Notes: generated by a model from the sequence alone, not told the origin. A DNA stretch of 43,495 nucleotides from CAZECE01 sp964510525 (GCA_964510525.1 CAZECE010000158.1:1-43495), one strand, 5' to 3'; positions 24,501 to 33,968 are shown, numbered from the stretch's first letter. Numbers and translations are program-made.

Positions 24501-27500
24501 GAATTCCATGAAGGTCGGTGGAAGCGCTGCATTCAGCCCGATAGACGTGAGGTGCGCCAAGGAGTCGGCTTGTGGCCGCTCAGCAAACTGACCACCGTCG
24601 GCGATCCTAAAGCCCGTATATTCCTCATTTGAAATGCCATCATTATCCCGATCTTTGTCCGTGGGATTGTCGTCTGGCTGATCACTGACAAAATCCTGGT
24701 CGAAGTCACTCCAAAATGCGGCATCCATTGGGAATTGATCGATGTGTTTACCCTTGAACGGGCCGGTCGTGTAGACGGGTGGCGTTACGCTCGTATCGAG
24801 GGACCATGGGCCTGGATCATTCGCATCGTCTTGCGGTGTAGATTCTTCATCGTTTGAACTAGGTACTCCGTTTGCACCATTTTTCCCGCCTTGTCCGTTT
24901 TCTTCGCCTTGTCCGTTTTCTCCGTTACTGTTGCCATTGGCCGCCACGTTGTAGGGGTATTCGTAACTGATGGGTGGCGGTGGCAACAGCCCCTCGCTTT
25001 CATCTTCTGCTTCATCTGCGGGTGGTTCAATAGCGTGAGGCCCGGTAATGGGGTGTGGACCATTAAAAAGCTGGTAATTCGGGTAGCCATCGCCATCAAA
25101 GTCAATACACTTTTGACCCGCCGATTCAAATGCAGCGTTTTCGTTGGCGACCCAGCCTGCCGGGGGAATGTTCTCAACCGTATAGAATAGAGGGCAGTAG
25201 TCACACTCGTCACCTGCGCTGTCATAGTCTGAATTCTCTTGACGAGGGTTTGACTTTGAAGGGCAATTGTCGATTGTATCGATCACGCAGTCATCATCAT
25301 TATCTATTGCGTTGATTGCAATGCACCCTCTGTCTTTGCCACGTCCACACTTACGTTGTCCGGCGGGGCAATTGTTGCTAGGGGGAGAGCCAGTAGGGGG
25401 GTTGCTATTGGGGGTGTCAGAAGTACAGCTACTTGTACAGCTGCTGCCGACCCAGCAATAGTTAGGTTTCCTATTATCGCACTGTTTCTTGCTGCAAACA
25501 CTTGGGTCGTCCTTACACCTTGGAGCTCTATCTTTGTCGCCGTCACCGTTACCGTTACCGTCACCGTTACCGTCACCGTTACCGTCGCCGCTGTTTTCTT
25601 CACAGATTCTAAGACCGGTGGACGTATCTTGGTTGTTGTCAGTACAGTTATTTCGGCATTCAGCCGGTCCCGTGTGATACCACTCGTCTGCGGTACATCC
25701 GTTGCTGTCCACGCAGGTCTGGAAATCGGTGCTCAGTACTGTATACGGGGCAGTTTCACATTTAACTGGTAGGCTTAAGTCTGAAAAACGGATGCAAGGA
25801 TTGGTACTATTAATCTCGCAATCGTGGGTATCGAAATCAGCGTGAACATCAGTATTTCGTTGAGAACTGGTAGCACTCGCAATAAGTTTATAGCCTTTCG
25901 GCGTGGCATCTATTTCTTGATACTGGACGTACATTACTTCCGCTTTGTAATCGCTGATGTGGTCCTGTTCATAAGTGTATCGAGAAGGTGGTGGCTGAAA
26001 GTTGGTGTCTGTCAGATCTTGAGTGGTTAATACCGTGACTAACTCGGCTAAGGAGTATGCGTTGCTATCATTTGCGATGTTAATCGTCAGTAGATTAGTA
26101 GTGCTGCTATTACTACTCAAAGTGTAATACGGCCCGGCGACTTCATTTTCATCTTTTTGATATTGATGCCACTCAAAGGCCTCGCTCAAATGCGGTCCAT
26201 TTCCCGCGTATTGGAGCGTTGTAAGAGTTGGAGCCGGGTATGTATTTTCGTCTGTTGGGAGACGTTTCTCCATGACTCCGCTTAAGTACGGAGGGTTTTC
26301 ACCAGACGGTGGTAGGATAACCGTATACAATTGCGGTTCGTCGTTGACATCTCCAAATCCGTAGTAGTTGTTCTGAGTTTCGATCTTCCGCACTACGGTT
26401 ATGGCGAACGCATGTTCTACTATGTCGTTGATGATGGTGTCGCTGCCAAAAATATCTCTATAATTCAGTGTCGTCGCGTCGAGTCGGCAATTGTTTAGTT
26501 CATCCTCAGAGAGCACGCCATTTTTGGGCGTTTCTCTGCAGCCACAGAGTGTCCACTCAGGTGCATCTTGTGCATCGCCTCCGGTTGTCCATGGCATTTC
26601 GATGAGGGAACGGCTGTTGCCCGTGACGGATATGTCTTCGCATTTTCTGATGATCCTATTATTGTCCTCATTGATGATTTCGCACTCGTTTGAACTGGGT
26701 TTTCGTAAGCAGGGGAGGGTGGAGTACGTGACGGAGCAGGTGTATTGCCAGACAGGATTGCTTGGGTCATTTTGGAGATCTACGAATGAACACAGGTCGT
26801 CCGTGTATTTAAGCTGGTAAGCCGAATTATCATCGAGGACGAACGCTCCGAAGAAACCCTGCCCATCGTCTTGGACAATTAGGGGGTTATTATCAATCGT
26901 GGTGAATGTCAGGCCGGTGAAAGCGTTAGTATCACTTGGGTTATAAGCACCCATCCACGTCGCTTCCAGGAATAGATCGTTCCCACTGTGGCTAAATGCC
27001 AGGTTTTTAATATTTGGTTCTCTCGACGCACTGACTTTTAGAGTGTCGAGCACTTTCACAACCGGCCAGTCATTCGTATAACCAGCTTCCTGCACTGAGT
27101 CGTACGGCGCATTTATTTCGAACCTTAGATCCTGGCTAATGCAGTTTGTGTCTTGGGGGAGGACGCATATTGGGTACGGAGACCCTCCTACATAGTAGTT
27201 GCCATCTTCGGTTGCTTCCCCATCACCACCCGCAGGCGTTGTGTCCACGATTTCAACGGAGCAACTTAGCTGGTGTTCAGCTTTGTTCCCACCGCTTGCC
27301 GACGCTGTTTCTCGCCAGTCGCAATATGTGTCGAATTTCTGATTGAGGCTGATCTGCAGTTGTTGGGCTGGGAACGTGCGGCACGGTTCATTTATGCCCG
27401 TGCCAGTATCACAGTTCATCGGTGTCCATGGTGCTGGGGCGTCGATGGTAGTCTCTATGGTCGGCACCACCTGTCTTAAGTCGATCCCGGCGTCTGAATC

Positions 27501-30500
27501 TGTTGGCCAGGTGTAGCCATGCAATATAATACTGTAGTACCCCTTATCGGAATCCTCTTCGGAATTGAGGGTCACACTAAACTCGGTCTCGGTATTAGCT
27601 TGCGCGATACGAGCTTTGAACGTATCAGTAGGGAAGTGGGCTGGGAGTTCATCTTTATCATCGGGTAGGTACATGCGGAGCTCTACGGTGCTCATTACTG
27701 CATTGTCGTCACAGCTTGGGTCTGGGTTTTCATCGGTGCCTAAATGTGCGAACATCCGGTTGCCTAAACCGATGTCGTAGCAGCCATTTTGAGGAACGTC
27801 TGGGTTGTAACCCGGAGTGTGGCATAAATCACCAGCTATTACGTTCGGTGCTACACATGTATTGTATGCGATGCACACTGCTGGGTCAGGCGCAATAGAC
27901 GTGATATCCCAGATTGTCTCTCCTCTTGCTGCCCCTTTTTTACAGGCGACTTCTCCGCACTGATCAATTGTACTCAGGTTACAGGTTTCAGTAATTTCCG
28001 CGTTGCACGTGTATCGAAGTTCGGGTTGTGTCGAGTCATCCACAATATTTTTCCACTCACACCATTCTTCATCTTCATCTTCGCCTTCATAGTCAGTGAT
28101 GGTGTAGTGTGAATTACTTCCCCCGTCGAGGGTCACCGACAAAGCTGCCGATAATTTGGTGTTAGAGTTACGGTCGGCTAATGAGTTATTTGAGAAGTTG
28201 AACCATATGTTATTGGAAAGATTGGCATCAACTACGCTTGGAATGCCACTTAGGGTGAGTGATATGCTGGCCCCGTTGATGTTCCATTCCGTTATTGGGT
28301 TGGAGACGTCAGAATTGTTACCTTCTGTGATATTGATTGAGTCGATCAAATTACCTATAGCGGGCGGGGAGACTGTCTCTGCGAAAAGGTTTTCGGAGTC
28401 GGTGAGTTCTAGCCCTACTTGCTGGTCGTGGTAGCATGGTGCTGTGTGGGAGGTTGTATTGCATGGGTCAAGGAGCCAGCCGGCAATGTTTTCTTTAGTA
28501 GTGCCAGTAGGAAGGCTGTCATAGCACACACCGTTGCCCTCGTTGGCGGTCGGATCCCAGATGCCTTGCGCATCCTCGCGACACTCAGTGTAAGTTGAGC
28601 AAGCGGACAGATGATCACTGCATTGTGCGGCCTTAATCTCCACGTCGCATACGTAGCGGTATGTACCGCTGTTTCCCCAAGTCGTGTGATAGCAAAGGGT
28701 GTTTTGTGGCATTTGATCCTCTGTCGGTGCTTGGTATTCACGAAAGCTCAGCTCGTATGGCCTGTAGTCTTCTATTTCGAGCATGCCTGGTTGGCCAGTC
28801 TCCGCCGGCAGATTCATGGTGATGATATTGTTGTTGTCGTTGCTGTTGAATCCGAAGGTAAGCTCTGCCCCCGATCCGGCGGGATATTCTTTAAATATTG
28901 CGGTACGCCGGCGTAGTTCGCTGTTATTTTCAGATTGAATGTCTGTTAAATCTGCAAATTCCATATTTTCTTCTTCCCAGGAAGCTTTGAGACCGCCGGA
29001 CATTGCGCTTAATGCACTGTTCGGTCCGCTCTCAGTTTCGAATAAACGCAGTCTCACGCCTTGTTCTACGTTTAAGCATTTACCCGAAACTGCAATCCGC
29101 CCAGAGGGCTCGCAATTAGCGCTGTCGCCTACCAGGCATACCCCCGCGCCCATCCCTGCTGTGCCGTCGGTTACTTTCGAAGCGCAGTAGTCCTCATCGC
29201 TCACGTACACGCCAGAGGCGCAGTCCTTGTCGGTGTAGCAGTCGGACAGTTTGATCTCGCAGGTCATGGTGTGCCGTGCACTGTTTTCGGAGTAGCTGCA
29301 TGTACCGTGAGAAAGCTCGTAGTGAGTTTCAGGATTCATGGCGTTAAATTGTAGCTGCGATTGGTTGTCCGCGAGTAGCGGCAGATCGACGTATGGTGTG
29401 GGTGATATACTGCCAGGGTTCGCTTCGAATCTGAGATTCGCCCGAGTGGTGTTCTGAAGGAAGTCCAGTAAGGCGACTTGCTCATCACCCGTAAGCGCAT
29501 CGGTACTACTGAAGTGCACTTCGTTCAAAACGACCGTGGTCGTTGGGGAGGAAAAAAGGATATCCGCATAATTACCAGTATTTTTTAGAGCGAGCGACCA
29601 GCTTTCGGTGGTGGGTATATTTTGGTAATTTTGCCCGTCCGGGCCTAAAATTTTAACGGATAGAGCTTCTTCTATACAGCCGTCCGCATCGTCGTTGACG
29701 CATGTCGAGAGACACATGTTCGCTTCGGGGTGCAGGAGCGTGCCGGAATCACACGTGGGTACCTCCTCATCTCTGATAGTGAGTTTAAGGTCGCAGGTGA
29801 GCTCAGTGCTGAATCCCGCCTCGGCATCGTGTAACTGGCACGTGCTGTAATCTTGCTCGAGTTTGTACGCGCTGTCAGAGGAGAGCATGGCGACATTGTA
29901 TGAATTGTACTCTTGGTTGAAAGTTATCGTGTGTATGGCGTCCATGAATGGATACCTCGCGCTATAAACAGTAACTCCGTTGGCGGTCGTTAGTTGGGGT
30001 GTTACTGGGTACGTATAGCTGTTCGCACCATTAGGTATTAAGGCTATTACGGACGCACTCGAAAGCGTGAACGAGTTATTTATATCGGGGTCGGGATCCG
30101 TGTCGTTTACCTTTATAGGTACATCGCCCGATGTATCATACGTAAGCGTTATTGACGCTTCATCGGTGCAGATAAAGCCGTTGTTCTCCGGATCGTACAG
30201 AGCGTAGTCGTGAACGCATTTTAAGATTGTGGACGTAATGTAAGTAGTAGTACTCTGGGCCGTCATATCGTCCACGCAGTAAAGCTCATTGTTCTCCAAT
30301 ATGGCGTTGCCCGAAAAGCAGCGATCAGGTGAAGCACACGACTGTGGGCTAGACAAACAGTCGCCCTTTTCTCCGATGCGTTGGCCGTCTTCGCATTCTT
30401 GCCCACTGCAGTCTAATGGTGCCCCATTTACTGTGGAGCAGTACCATGTATTATTTAAAGGGACGGTATTGTCACCGTTATTATTTTGGTCACCGTAGTG

Positions 30501-33500
30501 GAGATATTCAAAGCTTCCTGATGGGCATTTGTCATCCATGCCGATCATCTGGGGTATACTTGCCAAGCATTTGTAGTCTGAGGCCGGGTAGTTGGGGCAC
30601 GCCATGTTCGGTGCGCTTTTAAAAAGTTCACTGAATGGTGAGGTGAAATTCCACCTGCTGGTGTCGTCAAGCGGCACTGTTGCACCATTTGCCGTCGATG
30701 TCAGTGTTATATCGTCGACCGTGCCGTTTGTCCAAAAGCCCGTAGAGCCGGCGGGAAGGCCTAGCGTGAGAGCTGACCCGTCCGCATATCTATATGTCAA
30801 GCCCGCGGTACTTCCGTTCACCAGCTTGTCAGTGATGTAAGTTTTCGTGGCATTGGTTATCGCTTGATCCACCAGGACGCCAGCATCCATCGCCACCTCT
30901 ACGCTATCGGCCTCTATGCTGAAACTGTCGGGCACATCCACGGTTACGGCCAACTTCGAGCCATATGTGGTTTGGCCGTTAACAGTGGCTTCCTCTGTGG
31001 TAAGTGCGGTGCTTAGGGTGACGGTGTCGAGTAATACGTCGGTCGCAGTTGTCTGTGTGTCATCGGTGTCGTAAACCAGTGTGAAGTTTCCTGTTGGTAC
31101 AGGGTGTGTAGCCAACGTCCAATCCCAAGTTTGATCTATATCCACTGATAATTCTTCTACTTCCGTATCGGATAGTGTCAGTTGCAGTGATTCTATTAAC
31201 TCGCTATCACCCGTATTGACGATGCCACTAAAAACGCTGGGAGTAGTACCTGGATTGGGTGGACTGAGATTTACCGTGTCGGAGCCGCCCCACGTGACTG
31301 AGCCAGCAGTCAAAGTGTAACGGTTGCCGCCGTTGCCAGTCAGCGCCACGGTCACTGCTGTTGAGGTCGCATCAACGCATTGCCATAGATCATCGATGCC
31401 CATGAGTTTGTTTGCCGCGTCCGTGTTGCATGTATTCGGACTTTGCACCATAGAAACTTTTGAACACGAATTTTCGGTCGTTTTATCGCAGTAAACTGGC
31501 TTGCACGTCTTTAGATCGCTCCAGTCGATGCAGTAGGGCGCGTTGTTGAAAGCATAACTGCACGTAACCCCCGAGTTCACGCCCTGAGTAGTATGGTCGG
31601 GGACGGTACAAGGTGACGCGTTTAGAAAGTCATCGCCCTTGACCAAGTAGCCTGAACTGTCGTTGTCGTTGGCTGTGCTTGTGTCGCCATCGAAATAGTC
31701 TGGTCTCACCGTACCGCTAAGGCGGTCGTCCAGATAGATTTCTGCAGTGGGCGTGCCGCTCGCAACGTTGTATGGCCCCCCAGTCTCAGTCAAGGCGGTC
31801 GTGACGGTGCAGCGGTCCGGTGTCGCGTTATTCGCTTCGCACGGCACCTGACCGGACTCGGTGCCCAGTTTGAGGTTCTCAGTTAGCGCCAGTGGCCAGT
31901 TGTTCAGTCCCGTGAACTCAACATTTAAGGTGTCGACACACAAATAACCGGATGGACCGAGTGACGAAGAGCCGTTGTTGCTGTTGTAAACTGCGTAGCT
32001 ATCGTCGCTACCGCCAGCCTCGTTGTTCCAATCACTCAGTGGTACAGCCATACCTGCGCAGTCATTCGCTTCGAGTACGATACTTCCCTCGGAACATGAC
32101 TTATCTTCTCCGCAAGTGTTACATGAGCGTTTAGCAGTGCCACTATTATCGTACATAAGTGTGGCGCTACCCGAGGGGCACGCGGCTACCTCACCTAGCG
32201 AGCCCACAACATCGCCGTCACTCAGTACTAGCTCGCATTTGCCGGGGGTGCCATCGGATGCAGTTGGCACCCAAGTTTTTCCGTTCGAGCAGGTGTACTC
32301 GTTGCCGGGGTCGGCGTCCGGTGTGAGGCCTGTCGTGCTATCTACGGTCTCCGGCAAACATTCAATGAAATCATTACCGTCGTCAGTAAACTTTACGTAG
32401 TTCCTAGCGGTACCTCCGCACCGTTCGCGCGCAAGTGTGGCAATTACCGCTGTATTGATATCAGGTACCTCTAACACGGTGCCCGGCTCGAAGAGGCAGC
32501 TCACAGGGCCGCCCGTTGCGCCGTTCGTGGTGTCTACGTACAACCGCAGTCTTTCTAGCCCGCGTACGGCCAGGTTGGTGTACTCACGGTAAGCGTAGTC
32601 TGTTGGGCCTTGTTGACACAGGTATACTTCCGAGTCCATATCCATGTTATGTTCTATCAGGTCGTGACCGTAGTAGGTTGGATCGTTCCCCGCGAAACAA
32701 CGGTGTTCTACCACGGCTCCACCCGTGGTGTCCCACCGTCCATGCAGTATGTTTCCAGATGCGCAATCACTACGTTCTCTCGTCGCGACTCCGTTCTCGA
32801 GTTGGAGGTCGGCATCCATCCTGCAGATCCATTCGTACTCGTCATTCCAGGATACCCACTCGCAAAGCGGACCCTCCACGTTCTGCTGTAACAGTTTTAG
32901 GGCGCCAATTGTGTTCAAACCATCTACCACATCCAACGCAATAGCGTTTTCACAACCTAGATCTGTGGTGGTTTCCCCTGGTCCGCACCCTGTTAGAGAT
33001 TCTGCACTTTCATGCAAGGTAAAGCTGTGCTCCACCGGTGTGTCCCACACCGTCGCTGGTGTCGCGTCGCCTGGAAACCGTCCCTTGTAAGCAACTACGT
33101 ACCTCCCGTTCTGGCTGAAGTTGTCGTGTGGTGAGAACACCAACTGCTGTATCCCGGCTCTTTGGTAGGTCAGATCTCTCAGTATACCCTTTATGGTATC
33201 GCTGGCGCCGCCACCCCCCTCAGGGTACACTTGTATAACCTGCCTTGGGCTGATGCAGGCACCCGCGCAGTCGTCATTTGCTACGCACATTGGCAGTGTC
33301 CCTGCTGACCCAATGTCGTAGGTTTTCCTGTTGTCGCAGTGTGTGTCGCAGGTGTTGTAATGTGCCGACGCCCTATCGTCATCTAGCAGTGTGCGGTATC
33401 CACTGCAATCCCAGGCTAGCTGACCCTCCACCCTACTGATGCAGGTAGCATTGGTCGGGTCGTAGAACCTGGACGCGCATTGAAAGCTACTCGCTGCAGC

Positions 33501-33968
33501 AGCCCCGTCGGCTCTGTCCCCCTCGAGGTGGTTCACCCGATACACCGTTTTCATCGAATCCTGTTCGACAGTGGCGCTGTGCGGTGTCATGTCGGATCCC
33601 ACGCCAGCCCAGCCTACTACGAAGGACTGGCCCGTCGCCGCCCCACGATCTAGTGATATTGCCGTCTGGTAGCTCTTTACTGGCACTGTCCCTCGTGTAA
33701 GCCCAAAGCCCCCGTTGTGATCCACGTATTCTACTACCGGAGTGCAGGTGGTGACCATTTCGGACCCATTTACGCTGAGTTTATCACGTTCGCACAGCGC
33801 CTGATCTGGGTACACTGTCGTCACTGTCGCAGCGTGTCCCAGTACCGCCGCGAACACCGAGAAGAGCGCCATCACGACATGCAGTGTACGCCTCTTATCC
33901 TGCCCTAGTCGGCTCCGGCCCGTTGCCGTTGCCGCTGGCACTCGTGCTCGATGCGATGTATTGCCCAT
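21507..33968 (-). CDS. Giant secreted Cys-rich multidomain surface protein with C-terminal beta-barrel
   Basis: 4153 residues. The ATG at 33968 has AAGGA 9 bp upstream. An extended signal peptide (residues 1-47, basic then hydrophobic, ending GHAA) leads to an extremely Cys-rich part to about residue 2760. That part contains at least six successive modules sharing a Cys pair near their end (VCDVEI, TCNAEI, SCSVEI, TCSVTY, TCEIKL and TCDLKL). A GNGD-repeat linker follows near 2800. From about 2880 to 3790 come Asp-rich thrombospondin type-3-like repeats (DxDxDG, DNCPSKSNP), which should bind calcium. Near residues 3800-3835 is a GlyGly-CTERM-like anchor (GDGGHSGPLN, hydrophobic helix, then RRK-type basic end), then a signal-peptide-like stretch ending TQASA, then an OmpA-like barrel (about 3918-4090) and an acidic tail. 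The product is probably an adhesin or surface layer protein. Codon use is abnormal toward the 5' end. Confidence 0.85.
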   Translation of the reverse strand: MGNTSHRARVPAATATGRSRLGQDKRRTLHVVMALFSVFAAVLGHAATVTTVYPDQALCERDKLSVNGSEMVTTCTPVVEYVDHNGGFGLTRGTVPVKSYQTAISLDRGAATGQSFVVGWAGVGSDMTPHSATVEQDSMKTVYRVNHLEGDRADGAAAASSFQCASRFYDPTNATCISRVEGQLAWDCSGYRTLLDDDRASAHYNTCDTHCDNRKTYDIGSAGTLPMCVANDDCAGACISPRQVIQVYPEGGGGASDTIKGILRDLTYQRAGIQQLVFSPHDNFSQNGRYVVAYKGRFPGDATPATVWDTPVEHSFTLHESAESLTGCGPGETTTDLGCENAIALDVVDGLNTIGALKLLQQNVEGPLCEWVSWNDEYEWICRMDADLQLENGVATRERSDCASGNILHGRWDTTGGAVVEHRCFAGNDPTYYGHDLIEHNMDMDSEVYLCQQGPTDYAYREYTNLAVRGLERLRLYVDTTNGATGGPVSCLFEPGTVLEVPDINTAVIATLARERCGGTARNYVKFTDDGNDFIECLPETVDSTTGLTPDADPGNEYTCSNGKTWVPTASDGTPGKCELVLSDGDVVGSLGEVAACPSGSATLMYDNSGTAKRSCNTCGEDKSCSEGSIVLEANDCAGMAVPLSDWNNEAGGSDDSYAVYNSNNGSSSLGPSGYLCVDTLNVEFTGLNNWPLALTENLKLGTESGQVPCEANNATPDRCTVTTALTETGGPYNVASGTPTAEIYLDDRLSGTVRPDYFDGDTSTANDNDSSGYLVKGDDFLNASPCTVPDHTTQGVNSGVTCSYAFNNAPYCIDWSDLKTCKPVYCDKTTENSCSKVSMVQSPNTCNTDAANKLMGIDDLWQCVDATSTAVTVALTGNGGNRYTLTAGSVTWGGSDTVNLSPPNPGTTPSVFSGIVNTGDSELIESLQLTLSDTEVEELSVDIDQTWDWTLATHPVPTGNFTLVYDTDDTQTTATDVLLDTVTLSTALTTEEATVNGQTTYGSKLAVTVDVPDSFSIEADSVEVAMDAGVLVDQAITNATKTYITDKLVNGSTAGLTYRYADGSALTLGLPAGSTGFWTNGTVDDITLTSTANGATVPLDDTSRWNFTSPFSELFKSAPNMACPNYPASDYKCLASIPQMIGMDDKCPSGSFEYLHYGDQNNNGDNTVPLNNTWYCSTVNGAPLDCSGQECEDGQRIGEKGDCLSSPQSCASPDRCFSGNAILENNELYCVDDMTAQSTTTYITSTILKCVHDYALYDPENNGFICTDEASITLTYDTSGDVPIKVNDTDPDPDINNSFTLSSASVIALIPNGANSYTYPVTPQLTTANGVTVYSARYPFMDAIHTITFNQEYNSYNVAMLSSDSAYKLEQDYSTCQLHDAEAGFSTELTCDLKLTIRDEEVPTCDSGTLLHPEANMCLSTCVNDDADGCIEEALSVKILGPDGQNYQNIPTTESWSLALKNTGNYADILFSSPTTTVVLNEVHFSSTDALTGDEQVALLDFLQNTTRANLRFEANPGSISPTPYVDLPLLADNQSQLQFNAMNPETHYELSHGTCSYSENSARHTMTCEIKLSDCYTDKDCASGVYVSDEDYCASKVTDGTAGMGAGVCLVGDSANCEPSGRIAVSGKCLNVEQGVRLRLFETESGPNSALSAMSGGLKASWEEENMEFADLTDIQSENNSELRRRTAIFKEYPAGSGAELTFGFNSNDNNNIITMNLPAETGQPGMLEIEDYRPYELSFREYQAPTEDQMPQNTLCYHTTWGNSGTYRYVCDVEIKAAQCSDHLSACSTYTECREDAQGIWDPTANEGNGVCYDSLPTGTTKENIAGWLLDPCNTTSHTAPCYHDQQVGLELTDSENLFAETVSPPAIGNLIDSINITEGNNSDVSNPITEWNINGASISLTLSGIPSVVDANLSNNIWFNFSNNSLADRNSNTKLSAALSVTLDGGSNSHYTITDYEGEDEDEEWCEWKNIVDDSTQPELRYTCNAEITETCNLSTIDQCGEVACKKGAARGETIWDITSIAPDPAVCIAYNTCVAPNVIAGDLCHTPGYNPDVPQNGCYDIGLGNRMFAHLGTDENPDPSCDDNAVMSTVELRMYLPDDKDELPAHFPTDTFKARIAQANTETEFSVTLNSEEDSDKGYYSIILHGYTWPTDSDAGIDLRQVVPTIETTIDAPAPWTPMNCDTGTGINEPCRTFPAQQLQISLNQKFDTYCDWRETASASGGNKAEHQLSCSVEIVDTTPAGGDGEATEDGNYYVGGSPYPICVLPQDTNCISQDLRFEINAPYDSVQEAGYTNDWPVVKVLDTLKVSASREPNIKNLAFSHSGNDLFLEATWMGAYNPSDTNAFTGLTFTTIDNNPLIVQDDGQGFFGAFVLDDNSAYQLKYTDDLCSFVDLQNDPSNPVWQYTCSVTYSTLPCLRKPSSNECEIINEDNNRIIRKCEDISVTGNSRSLIEMPWTTGGDAQDAPEWTLCGCRETPKNGVLSEDELNNCRLDATTLNYRDIFGSDTIINDIVEHAFAITVVRKIETQNNYYGFGDVNDEPQLYTVILPPSGENPPYLSGVMEKRLPTDENTYPAPTLTTLQYAGNGPHLSEAFEWHQYQKDENEVAGPYYTLSSNSSTTNLLTINIANDSNAYSLAELVTVLTTQDLTDTNFQPPPSRYTYEQDHISDYKAEVMYVQYQEIDATPKGYKLIASATSSQRNTDVHADFDTHDCEINSTNPCIRFSDLSLPVKCETAPYTVLSTDFQTCVDSNGCTADEWYHTGPAECRNNCTDNNQDTSTGLRICEENSGDGNGDGNGDGNGNGDGDKDRAPRCKDDPSVCSKKQCDNRKPNYCWVGSSCTSSCTSDTPNSNPPTGSPPSNNCPAGQRKCGRGKDRGCIAINAIDNDDDCVIDTIDNCPSKSNPRQENSDYDSAGDECDYCPLFYTVENIPPAGWVANENAAFESAGQKCIDFDGDGYPNYQLFNGPHPITGPHAIEPPADEAEDESEGLLPPPPISYEYPYNVAANGNSNGENGQGEENGQGGKNGANGVPSSNDEESTPQDDANDPGPWSLDTSVTPPVYTTGPFKGKHIDQFPMDAAFWSDFDQDFVSDQPDDNPTDKDRDNDGISNEEYTGFRIADGGQFAERPQADSLAHLTSIGLNAALPPTFMEFDVDEQPNDIDTDSDGDGISDFIESGLLEYFMENELVLPKDQMGPNNGRDYALTWVAERNKTVPTEDGWDNDNNGWHDQAEQYWLEIEAGSRTLPNTDSNIDVFPDFVDHDSDGDNYYDGIYNCLSNTDDGFTDANGNTLPATRDDFPYDSTIHHDVDCDGTSGKAHDPDIDGISNHTDFNLTDDVLNAGFRQLDLDDDNDCITDHYETLQRPEGECGTSSTYLETITSKPAEPANPAEGTLPVAQCRDRIDLDTDEDGIPNRIDLDSDNDGIPDLIEAGCHQRSNLDIAINNAPTKQPGPVDDAGDTYNDQFARILNFLDTEYSTNLYDGSTLNGLYTTLDSLYTYTISEKGEILNVDLEPAESDHDRDSIYNYIDTDSDGDGLSDYYEAMDPDDLDPLDPFNPYACTPYWHELVARLPEVQLDSEGASDGGDVFNLEEYFTRLLDSKLPPGFPARGVTTPLILEPYDTNRDGLSDYLTNDSDGDGYPDGCVDQTDDGVDDCAGVIIDAFPRDASEYLDTDGDCIGNNSDLDADGDNIANWIENTWTEPVSDNDGIPNWLDINSDGDNIPDALEAFKGEISVDVFDYRDDRSYIGSGWVDEPNGLADGFELYGISDLRDSDGDADPDFMDNDEFTSSEGQNLFVGTGDGGHSGPLNALILILLFSLSRVVPVWRFTAKSQRKKNAAAALSISSGIVILLSLTSIETQASALTAVEDKLDGLVSKLGGSPADSQPYNACGEYVRKPVHNDNTDFTSISRQYNACWYVGTGLGLSRLQPVSTGIDVYRDTSSTVNPNASLTIGKHLSPEWFIEGTYDTLGEATFENRFASINSNVRNAAIEYSSLGLFVGNWVKEPGTHYNLNSFLKLGVISINAEASGFGTNTSVIKQNTLSFGFGAGFDYRRRYSPWQFRAEAALFSDDAQSANVSIIRYVNFYRSPESGADFSSNEGLFSTADPTAQKSVAYQDKMTEEEQEEYDEMMFNDETDYTHGTTEQTILE
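22436..22458 (-). other. A9 homopolymer and possible internal start at anchor/barrel junction
   Basis: On the coding (minus) strand nine A residues (22450-22458) encode part of the basic tail after the anchor helix. One extra A would end translation after RSGSLEY; one fewer would end it after TQRQP. Either gives a protein that stops just behind the anchor, as GlyGly-CTERM proteins do. In the short-A frame the TGA overlaps a TTG at 22436, from which reading gives MSISSGIVILLSLTSIETQASA, a good signal peptide for the barrel. The tract could be a slippage site, a recent fusion point, or a homopolymer sequencing error. Confidence 0.6.
22590..25335 (-). other. Thrombospondin-3-like calcium-binding repeat region of the giant protein
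   Basis: This part of the coding sequence carries many copies of DxDxDGxxD-type loops, such as DTDSDGDGISDF, DLDSDNDGIPDLIE and DADGDNIANW, beginning with a full type-3 repeat (DNDDDCVIDTIDNCP). Such loops form calcium-bound rigid stalks in surface proteins. Sampled codon use here resembles the neighbouring genes (no ATA, AGA or AGG found across about 140 codons near 23,000). Confidence 0.85.
25540..25590. repeat. Six-base tandem repeat coding the GN/GD linker
   Basis: Plus strand units CCGTTA and CCGTCA alternate about eight times and code Gly-Asn and Gly-Asp pairs on the minus strand. The six-base period keeps reading frame, so copy-number change would alter linker length only. It separates the Cys-rich modules from the calcium-binding region. 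Confidence 0.85.
26650..29850 (-). other. Tandem Cys-pair beta modules in the giant protein
   Basis: At least six modules of about 175-245 residues follow one another. Each begins after a Cys-rich linker with a strand such as LSVKILG, VRLRLFE, VGLELTD, VELRMYL or LRFEI, and ends with Y-x-L, a Cys followed by an aromatic or His, and a second Cys in a strand of the type [T/S/V]-C-x-[V/I/L]-x-[I/L/Y]. The closing strands lie near 29790, 29260, 28640, 28000, 27260 and 26730. An isolated similar pair occurs near 32840 (CEWVSW, WICRMDADL). The pattern fits disulfide-stabilised beta-sandwich repeats; no known family name is assigned. Confidence 0.65.

Noticed and set aside
24785..25603. Long ORFs overlapping the giant gene in other frames and on the other strand
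   Set aside because: Composition simply mirrors the Asp/Gly-rich coding strand (His/Arg/Val/Thr-rich shadows) and no start signals are seen.
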